Part shown: positions 50,368 to 56,378 of the stretch, one piece after another
Layout of the letters: every line of letters starts with the position of its first letter
Position numbering within the stretch: position 1 is the stretch's first letter
Assembly: GCA_034409055.1 (NCBI GenBank)
Contig: DAOUMU010000022.1
Location: 1-56,378, forward strand
DNA from: DAOUMU01 sp034409055
Lineage (GTDB): Bacteria; Chloroflexota; Anaerolineae; 4572-78; J111
DNA: 56,378 bases
Direction of reading: 5' to 3'
Notes under the pieces: model-generated
What the model was told of the DNA's origin: nothing
What the model saw: only the letters and a program-made list of their open reading frames with translations
The model's database searches: none
Position numbers and translations under genes: made by a program

Positions 50368-51591
50368 ATGGTTTTTTCCAAACAAACTTTAAACAGCAGA
50401 CCGGTGGGATGGCTGTTACCCATTTTAACCTTAATTATCTTGGCCGCACAATGTAACACGCCGCCAACCCCGGTCTTGCCGACGCCTCCCACCAGGCCAG
50501 TGGTCCGGATTGCTTTACTTGCCCCGGCTGAAGGCGATATGGCCACTTTTGGCCGCATGATGCGTAACGGCAGCATAATGGCCTTTGATGCCTGGAACGA
50601 ACAGGGGGGATTACTGGGGCACCATATTGAGGGGGCCGTTTACAACACGGAGTGCCAATTTGATAGCGCCGGCCAGGCCATCCAACAAGCCCTTGACGAC
50701 GGTCTGACCTTTATCATTGGCCCTCTCTGTTCTGAGGCAGCCATTGCCGCGGCCCAACTGGCCGAGTCGGAAAAGGTGGTGATGATTTCGCCTACGGCCA
50801 CCCATCCTCTGGTCACGGTCAACCACCAGGGGCAAACCCGGTCCACCATTTTTAGAGCGAGTTATACCTATCCTTTACAAGGGCAGGCGGCAGCTCGCTT
50901 TGCTTATGAGCGCTTAAAAACCGATAAAGCCGCGCTTTTCTCTCATCCCGGCGATGATTACGCCACGGCCCTGAGCGATGCTTTTGCCAAACAGTTCTCA
51001 ATTCAGGGCGGGGAAATTGTTTACCGGGCCAGCTACACGCCTGGCGAGACCGATTTCAAAGAGAGATTAATGGCTATACGCAGGGCAGGAGCGGAACTGA
51101 TTTATCTACCGGCCCCTGTTTCTGTGGTCAATCGAGTGGCCAGTCAATTAAAGGAATTGGATCGATCGAGTTCCGCAGACGCTTCTGGAACCCGTCCAAT
51201 TCTACTTGGCAGTGATCGCTGGCAGTCAACCGAGCTTGATTTAGCCGCTACAACCGGTAGTTATTTTACAACACACTTCGTATCAGAGGAGCCGCGTCCG
51301 ATTGTCCAAAGTTGGACCGAAGTCTATCAAGCCACCTATGCTGTTGAGCCAAACACATTGGCGGCTTTGGGATATGATGCCGCTATGATGCTGATGACAG
51401 CCATCGAACAGGCCGGCACATTTGAGACCATGGCCGTGGTTAAATCTCTGGAGCAGGAAACGTTTAGGGGCGTGACCGGCCAAATCGCTTTTGATGGTCA
51501 GCATAACCCGATCAAACCGGTCCCTGTCGTTCGTATTGAGGACGGGCAAATCACATTTTTTACCTCGATGAAGGTTCACGAATTATTTTGA
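50368..51591 (+). CDS. Lipoprotein, branched-chain-amino-acid-type substrate-binding protein
   Basis: A 407-residue type I periplasmic-binding-protein (Peripla_BP_6). A signal sequence ends at LIILAAQC, an unusual lipobox with Gln before the Cys. A Pro/Thr-rich linker follows. The body starts at VVRIALLAPAEGDMATFGRMMRNG and has IGPLCSEAAIAAAQLAE, VVMISPTATHP, FRASYTYPLQGQAAARFAYE and GVTGQIAFDGQHNP, all family features. The ligand is unknown. ATG 50368 has GGGAG nine bases upstream and lies just downstream of the promoter; earlier in-frame codons would place the promoter inside the gene. No permease genes are adjacent. Confidence 0.88.
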   Translation: MVFSKQTLNSRPVGWLLPILTLIILAAQCNTPPTPVLPTPPTRPVVRIALLAPAEGDMATFGRMMRNGSIMAFDAWNEQGGLLGHHIEGAVYNTECQFDSAGQAIQQALDDGLTFIIGPLCSEAAIAAAQLAESEKVVMISPTATHPLVTVNHQGQTRSTIFRASYTYPLQGQAAARFAYERLKTDKAALFSHPGDDYATALSDAFAKQFSIQGGEIVYRASYTPGETDFKERLMAIRRAGAELIYLPAPVSVVNRVASQLKELDRSSSADASGTRPILLGSDRWQSTELDLAATTGSYFTTHFVSEEPRPIVQSWTEVYQATYAVEPNTLAALGYDAAMMLMTAIEQAGTFETMAVVKSLEQETFRGVTGQIAFDGQHNPIKPVPVVRIEDGQITFFTSMKVHELF

Positions 51592-51616
51592 CATCGGTCT
51601 AGAGGTTTGCTATACT
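51588..51616 (+). promoter_or_regulatory. Strong promoter for the FGE-like lipoprotein gene
   Basis: TTGACA (51588-51593, its TGA being the stop of the previous gene), 17 bases, TATACT (51611-51616). Confidence 0.7.
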
Positions 51617-51666
51617 GCGTGCTTAGTGAAGAATATAATTAGCCTAACTGGAGGAGACAAAGAAGA

Positions 51667-52728
51667 ATGAAAAGATTAATTTTTGTAGTCACCCTGCTTT
51701 TGTTAGCCATGTTTTTGGTAGCTTGTGGTCCACCTGAAGAAGGTGCTGGTGGTGGCGCTGAAACTGGTGCTGGCGAAGGTGCGGCCCAGGAAGCAGCCGC
51801 CACCCCCACCCCGGTCGTGCTGGCCACGCCGACACCCAAACCAGCCCCCTCGACGCCCACTCCCAGGTCCACACCTACCGTAGCGCCAATTGAGTCAGCC
51901 GAGGAGCCCGAGCCGGAAGCTGAAGCCGAAGCCGAGGTCGAGGCTGAAGCCACAACTGAGCCTGAAGCTGAAGCCGAAGCTGAAGCTGAGGTGGAAGCCG
52001 AACCTGAGGTTTTAGGTCCGCTTTTTGATGACATGGCCCTGATCCCGGCTGGTTCCTTCACCATTGGCCAGGATGGCAGCAAGCCTAAAAATGGCCCAGC
52101 TCATACGGTTGACCTGCCGGCCTATGAAATTGACCGGTTTGAGGTAACCAACGATGAATTTGCTCGCTTTGTTGAGGTGACAGGGTACGTAACCTACGCC
52201 GAAGAAAACAGCTCCAAAAATTGGCGCGATGCGGCCGAGGGCAAAGGTAACCACCCGGTTGTCTACGTAACCTGGGACGACGCCAAGGCTTATTGCGAAT
52301 GGGCCGGCAAGCGCCTACCCACTGAAGCTGAGTGGGAAAAAGCTGCCCGAGGGGAGGATGGTCGCCTCTATCCATGGGGGAACGATTATCCCGGGGCTGA
52401 TGTAGTCGACCAGTTCGGTAACTTCTACGAAACCGGTCTACGTAGCACCTTCCCGGTCGGCTCTTTTGAACAAGGGGCCAGCCCCTACGGGGTGTACGAT
52501 ATGGCCGGCAACGTGCGCGAGTGGACGGCCGATTACTTCCTGCCCTACGAGGGGGCTGCTGCTGACGCTGATCCCTTCTTTGGCGAAGAAAACCGGGTGA
52601 ATCGAGGCGGCGGCTGGTTCGACGGTGAAGATGGTGAACTGGTAACCACCTACAACCGGAATGCGGGGCCTCCCGGCACCAGTGCCAACGACGACATCGG
52701 CTTCCGCTGCGTCCGTGATGTTCAATAG
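51667..52728 (+). CDS. Lipoprotein with formylglycine-generating-enzyme-like (FGE-sulfatase) domain
   Basis: A 353-residue lipoprotein. A signal with the lipobox LVAC is followed by a low-complexity Ala/Glu/Thr/Pro linker (about 25-118). The FGE-sulfatase domain (~122-353) has MALIPAGSFTIGQDG, YEIDRFEVTNDEFARFV, CEWAGKRLPTEAEWEKAARG, YPWGND, GVYDMAGNVREWTADY and the closing GFRCVRD. The true FGE oxidase needs two particular Cys in its C-terminal part; here the domain has only the CEW and FRC ones, so it is more likely a structural or ligand-binding relative. Its own promoter lies at the stop of the previous gene. ATG is 51667, GGAGGAGAC upstream. Confidence 0.85.
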   Translation: MKRLIFVVTLLLLAMFLVACGPPEEGAGGGAETGAGEGAAQEAAATPTPVVLATPTPKPAPSTPTPRSTPTVAPIESAEEPEPEAEAEAEVEAEATTEPEAEAEAEAEVEAEPEVLGPLFDDMALIPAGSFTIGQDGSKPKNGPAHTVDLPAYEIDRFEVTNDEFARFVEVTGYVTYAEENSSKNWRDAAEGKGNHPVVYVTWDDAKAYCEWAGKRLPTEAEWEKAARGEDGRLYPWGNDYPGADVVDQFGNFYETGLRSTFPVGSFEQGASPYGVYDMAGNVREWTADYFLPYEGAAADADPFFGEENRVNRGGGWFDGEDGELVTTYNRNAGPPGTSANDDIGFRCVRDVQ

Positions 52729-52792
52729 AAGACTGAATTCTCTGGCATAGTTCATAAAGCAGAGGATTTTTGTAACCACGCTTGCCAGTGTA

Positions 52793-53275
52793 GAAACCCG
52801 GTTTTTCGATCATTTCGCATCTCGGGCAATGAACGATTTGTAGGCAACATTGTAGGCAAACTCAACAAAAACCGGGTTTCTTGATGTTGGTTTGTTAGTT
52901 ACGAGTTTTTGTTTACAATTTGTCGCTTGTCTTTGCGAACAAAGTATGCATTATGTATTACGTATTCCGTGATTAGTCTAAGTACGCAACACGGAATACG
53001 TAATATCTAGATTCCTCACAACAACAGGCTTCAATTTGTAAAGCTGTTTTCAACCTGTACAATGCGTCTATGGCGGGCATAGGGATGCCCTGGCTACGTT
53101 TTACAACAGAAACTAGGGCGTGTTGACATTTCGGATTATGTCACGCCTGGCGTGAGCGACCAAAAGGAGCGAAGAATCTCCTATTTCGCCTTGAATTTGT
53201 CCTCGTTACCGGAGATTCCTCGTCGCTGCGCTCCTCGGAATGACATTCTTGGACAAATGTCAACAGAACCTAATT
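52793..53275. repeat. Gap with three inverted-repeat elements
   Basis: Noncoding. (a) GAAACCCGGTTTTT (52793-52806) / AAAAACCGGGTTTC (52867-52880). (b) ATTACGTATTCCGTG (52957-52971) / CACGGAATACGTAAT (52990-53004). (c) TGTTGACATTT (53123-53133) / AAATGTCAACA (53265-53275), enclosing a family-2-like GGAATGAC repeat. A GGGCATAGGGATGCCC hairpin is at about 53076-53091. Confidence 0.7.
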
Positions 53276-53306
53276 GCACAGGTCGAAATACTTTAAACTT
53301 TGCAGA

Positions 53307-53339
53307 ACGCCCGGTCTGTTTGAAGTCGGGCGTTTTTTT
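53307..53339 (+). terminator. Terminator-like hairpin in the leader of the next gene
   Basis: ACGCCCG (53307-53313) and CGGGCGT (53327-53333) with a 13-base loop and a run of T to 53339. It lies 19 bases before the start of the next gene. Confidence 0.65.
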
Positions 53340-53357
53340 GCTTTTGCTGGCGCCAAG

Positions 53358-54365
53358 ATGGTTAAATCTGCATTTAGCCCAAAATTCCTCTTAATCATCC
53401 TCTTTACACTTTTTATTGCGGCCCAATGCCAACCAGCCCGTGAACCAACCGGCCAACTAACTGACCAACCAACCGGCCAACCCACTCCCGTTCTATTTCC
53501 CCCCATCCAACCCGGCGACGGTTCAGATTTAATCGATCATCTCCTGGCCGCCGGAGTCATCCGGGTCGGCATTCGCGTTTGGCCCGAAGCCTCATACTCC
53601 CCGCCGGCCTTTAGAGGCTTCTCCAACGCCGTTACCGGTGGGGCACTCAACGGCTTTGAGGTTGACCTTGCCCATTTGCTGGCAGAAGGATTGGGGCTTG
53701 ATCTGGAATTGGTGGAAGCCTATCCGCCTGTCATCGCCAGTGGTGATTGGCGGGGTGAATGGGACATCGCTATAGCTTCTCTGGTACCCTTTGATCAGCC
53801 ACCGGCCACGCCTCCCCAGTCGGCCCAAGAGATTTTGGCTTTTTCAGAACCGTATGCTTATATGCCGATGGGTATCTTAATTCCTGCTGCTGAAAATCAT
53901 ATTCAGACAATCAGTGACTTATCAGGTCGAACGGTGGGGGTATTGGAACACAGTGCCTACCAGCATCTTTTAGCCCCAGACGGTCAATCGCTGACTGTTC
54001 ACGGACAACCGCTTTTGACTCAAATGCCGGCTGACGTTCAAGCGGTTGCGCTCAGTAATTTATTAAAAGCCATCCGCCAATTGGAACAGCCGGAAAGCAG
54101 TGAAGCTCCCCCCATAGAAGCCATTTTTGGCCCAGCCCCCATCTTTCAAGAAGCGGTCAAAAGTGACCTGTCGGTTAAAGTCATCAATGCCGGCTTCCAA
54201 CCCCTGGCCGTGGCTACCGTGCCCCAGGATGAATTGAAGGTAGACCGGCTTTTACTGGAGATCAACAAAATTTTAGAGCGACTGCAACGACGGGGAACCT
54301 TGGCCGAAGTTTATGTGCGTTGGTATGGACAGGATTTCAGCCAAGCCCCACCGCTTGAGGAATAG
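53358..54365 (+). CDS. Lipoprotein, family-3 (polar amino acid type) substrate-binding protein
   Basis: A 335-residue protein. The signal ends at LFIAAQC, again with Gln before the Cys. After a Gly/Thr/Gln/Pro linker the body starts with IDHLLAAGVIRVGIRVWPEASYSPPAF, then LNGFEVDLAHLLAEGLGLDLEL, GEWDIAIASLVPF, AYMPMGILIPAAENH and SDLSGRTVGVLEHSAYQ, and ends RRGTLAEVYVRWYG. This is the type II binding-protein fold, usually for polar amino acids. ATG 53358 has only a weak site upstream. A terminator hairpin in the leader is odd. Confidence 0.85.
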   Translation: MVKSAFSPKFLLIILFTLFIAAQCQPAREPTGQLTDQPTGQPTPVLFPPIQPGDGSDLIDHLLAAGVIRVGIRVWPEASYSPPAFRGFSNAVTGGALNGFEVDLAHLLAEGLGLDLELVEAYPPVIASGDWRGEWDIAIASLVPFDQPPATPPQSAQEILAFSEPYAYMPMGILIPAAENHIQTISDLSGRTVGVLEHSAYQHLLAPDGQSLTVHGQPLLTQMPADVQAVALSNLLKAIRQLEQPESSEAPPIEAIFGPAPIFQEAVKSDLSVKVINAGFQPLAVATVPQDELKVDRLLLEINKILERLQRRGTLAEVYVRWYGQDFSQAPPLEE

Positions 54366-55183
54366 GGGTGAATAGATGCCGGGCATGGGGATGCCCGGCC
54401 TACCCCAATTAATTTTTTTAACCTTCATAAGTTCGTCCTACGATGCCCCCTGCCCAGGCTTGCTTTTGACGCTTGACCAAGGTCATGTTATACTCCCACC
54501 TCATAAAAACAATGGTTTTCACAGATTGAAAAGTCGTCTCGTAAGATTGTATGCTTCGGGACGATAAAACGTGAAGCGTGAAACGTAGACGCAGTCAAGC
54601 TGCCACTAAAAGCGTCGAGCGTAGCGCGTGGAGCGGAAAGCATAGCGGAGCAAAGCCGCAATAAATGCGTTAAGCGTAGAGCGGGAAGCGTAGAGCGTAA
54701 AAATTGTATCTTCTCAAAAAGTAGGGGGTTTTGTAGGACAAACTTAAGTTTGTCTTACGTCACCCCGAATTATTGAGATGATACGTAAAAATCATTTCAG
54801 GCAACACGCAATACGTCACCTGCCCTGTGGGTTCACGCGGCCATAATTTTCGCGGATGACGCAAATCTTGCCGGGCAATACTATACACTCCCTCTGGCTA
54901 CCAATAAGATACCGATCTTCAGGATTGGGTGGATGTAGAGAAAAAGTCCATTCCGTCCACCAATCCGTTTACTACTGATTCTCTTCCACAATGTAAATGG
55001 GACCAAGCAACTTTATAGAGTTGCACCAAGTTTCACGCTTCACACCTCATCTCAGGAAAGGGGGTGATACGCTTCAAAAAAAGTCGTGCAATCCTGCTCT
55101 TGTCGGATAAATGATCCGTCTATGAGTAGTCACACCTAATATTTAATTGAAATAGTTTGTATTTTATCGGGAGGAGATTTGTC
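54366..55183. repeat. Noncoding gap rich in short repeats
   Basis: No gene supported. It holds a hairpin GCCGGGCAT / ATGCCCGGC (54378-54400), degenerate GCGTAGAGCGTGAAGC-like repeats (about 54570-54710), a palindrome GACAAACTTAAGTTTGTC (54737-54754) and an AGGACAAACTT...TTGTC repeat. No convincing promoter for the next gene was found. Confidence 0.55.
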
Positions 55184-56378
55184 ATGTTAAACAAGAAAAA
55201 CCTATTTCTGTTTTTAACCATTCTGTTAGTATCCACCCTTGTCGTTGCTTGTGGTGGAGCTCCAGAGCCAGCAGCACCCGAACCGGCTCCGGCCGAAGAA
55301 GAGGCACCGGCTGAAGAAGCAGCACCAGCCGAGGAGGAAGCACCGGCCGAGGAAGAGGCGATGGAGGAAGAGGTCGAAGAAGCACCGGCCGAAGCTCAAG
55401 ACCTACTGGCTCAGGTCTTAGCCAATGGCGTTGTCCGCGTGTCAACCGACCCCAACTATGCGCCCCAATCGCTGTTGAAACCCGATGGTACCTTTGAAGG
55501 TTTTGACATCGATGTGGCTACCGAAATTGCCACCCGGCTGGGCGTAGAGATTGAATTTGTCACCCCGGAATGGGACTCGATTACCGCCGGTAACTGGGGC
55601 GGTCAGTGGGACATGAGCGTGGGCTCCATGACCATTACCAAGCCCCGGGCCGAAGTCTTATACTTCTCCACCGGCTACTACTTCACCCCGGCTCAGTTTG
55701 CCGCTCGAGCCGGAGCCGGCATTGAGAGCCTGGAGGATGTGGCCGGAAAAGCGGTTTGTGTCGGGACGGCGACCACCTATGAGACTTATCTGAACGGTGA
55801 AGACGTCGGTATCCCGGTCGAGCACATTCGAGTCCCCCCGCCGGAAGGGGTGACCGTGGTGCCTCTGTCAACCGATGCTGAATGTGCCCAGGCCATCCAG
55901 GCCGGTCGGGAAGAGTTCGACATTTTCTTGACGTCCGGCACCGTGGTTGACGAAGCCATTGGCAGTGGGATTGAGGTGGTCAAGGTTGGCGAACCGGTTT
56001 TCGTCGAAAACCTGGCAGCTTCTTTTGATAAGAACAGTCCCCTCGATAGCGCCAGTTTGCGGGACAAAGTGGCTGAGATCATCGACGGGATGCATGCCGA
56101 CGGTACCTTGAGTGAACTTTCCAAGAAATGGTTTGATGGGGTTGATCTGACCACCATTTCCGGTCCCGGCGAAGCCGAAGCCGGAGGAGAGATGGAAGTC
56201 GTTTCAGGCTGTGACGATCCCTTGGGCTGCGTGACCGTGGCTCCCGACGATCCCATCAAGATCGCCACCGCCCTGGTCATCTCCGGTCCCAATGAAACCC
56301 TGGGCATCGACTCCCAGACCGGCGTCGAAGTGGCCATCCAGGAACGAGGCGAACTCCTCGGCCATCCCATCGAACTGA
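55184..56378 (+). CDS. Lipoprotein joining a family-3 binding domain to a type I binding domain (partial)
   Basis: Runs off the window after 398 codons. A signal with lipobox VVAC is followed by an Ala/Glu/Pro linker (25-80). Residues ~84-330 are a family-3 (type II) binding domain: VLANGVVRVSTDPNYAP, FEGFDIDVATEIATRLGVEIEF, WDMSVGSMTITKPRA, VAGKAVCVGTATTYETYL, LSKKWFDG. After a Gly/Glu linker, SGCDDPLGCVTVAPDDPIKI begins a second domain whose start, ALVISGPNETLGIDSQ and VEVAIQERGELLGHPIEL, is that of a branched-chain-type (type I) binding protein. GGAGGAG precedes ATG 55184. A two-fold binding lipoprotein is unusual. Confidence 0.82.
   Translation, partial: MLNKKNLFLFLTILLVSTLVVACGGAPEPAAPEPAPAEEEAPAEEAAPAEEEAPAEEEAMEEEVEEAPAEAQDLLAQVLANGVVRVSTDPNYAPQSLLKPDGTFEGFDIDVATEIATRLGVEIEFVTPEWDSITAGNWGGQWDMSVGSMTITKPRAEVLYFSTGYYFTPAQFAARAGAGIESLEDVAGKAVCVGTATTYETYLNGEDVGIPVEHIRVPPPEGVTVVPLSTDAECAQAIQAGREEFDIFLTSGTVVDEAIGSGIEVVKVGEPVFVENLAASFDKNSPLDSASLRDKVAEIIDGMHADGTLSELSKKWFDGVDLTTISGPGEAEAGGEMEVVSGCDDPLGCVTVAPDDPIKIATALVISGPNETLGIDSQTGVEVAIQERGELLGHPIEL

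Noticed and set aside
53274..53357. Longer start for the family-3 binding protein
   Set aside because: It would read through the terminator-like hairpin and displace the signal sequence.

Overview
The window looks like chromosomal DNA of a Chloroflexota bacterium, probably Anaerolineae-like. This is inferred from gene content and style, not from a marker-gene match: a soluble-adenylyl-cyclase-type C1-C2-NTPase-TPR protein, Thr/Pro-rich TPTPTAT linkers on exported proteins, Cys-anchored lipoproteins, a DnaA-N-domain-like fragment, zinc-ribbon membrane proteins, a divergent Ser/Thr kinase and FHA-regulator pair, and many short palindromic dispersed repeats. Promoters of TTGaca-N16-18-TATAAT type are easy to see in front of many genes.

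Left part (about 0-26.6 kb): mostly housekeeping genes mixed with signalling. In order: a truncated DnaA-N-like ORF, an APC-type permease, hisS, nadK, a TPR/zinc-ribbon membrane protein, a 1386-residue sAC-like cyclase, and then on the minus strand an RpoD-like sigma factor, a Lon-N-domain protein and a GntR regulator fused to a CarH-like cobalamin-binding module. These are followed by an OmpR-type response regulator, rtcA, rnz, rsmG, a NagZ-like exported protein that has apparently lost its catalytic residues, the kinase/FHA pair, an FtsB/DivIC-like protein, a CAT-anticodon tRNA, small hypothetical or antitoxin-like genes, and a rhodanese with an in-frame internal deletion.

Centre (26.8-47.5 kb): a nearly complete B12-dependent 1,2-propanediol (Pdu-type) microcompartment locus. 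Regulators come first: a cytoplasmic PocR-domain histidine kinase and a REC-AraC response regulator. Convergent or divergent to them are eutJ and an acetate/propionate kinase gene. The main plus-strand block is pduU/eutS-like, pduV/eutP-like, pduA, pduB, pduC, pduD, pduE, pduG, pduH, a long-tailed BMC-H gene, pduL, a flavoprotein gene, pduN, pduO, pduP, pduS and pduT. Expected flow: diol dehydratase PduCDE makes the aldehyde; PduGH and PduO keep the cobalamin active; PduP oxidises the aldehyde to acyl-CoA; PduL makes the acyl-phosphate; the AckA/PduW-type kinase makes ATP. PduS and PduT would handle redox and shell electron transfer. No pduQ alcohol dehydrogenase, pduM, pduX or diol transporter was seen. 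Amphipathic encapsulation-peptide-like helices occur on at least seven locus proteins.

Right part (47.5-56.4 kb): a decayed IS1634/IS4-type transposase abuts pduT, followed by a candidate promoter-plus-terminator small RNA, a pentapeptide-repeat protein, a small membrane protein, and a run of lipoproteins: a type I binding protein, an FGE-sulfatase-like protein, a family-3 binding protein, and at the window edge a lipoprotein joining a family-3 (type II) binding domain to the start of a branched-chain-type (type I) one. Noncoding stretches are crowded with MITE-like inverted-repeat elements of several families, some inside the pdu locus.
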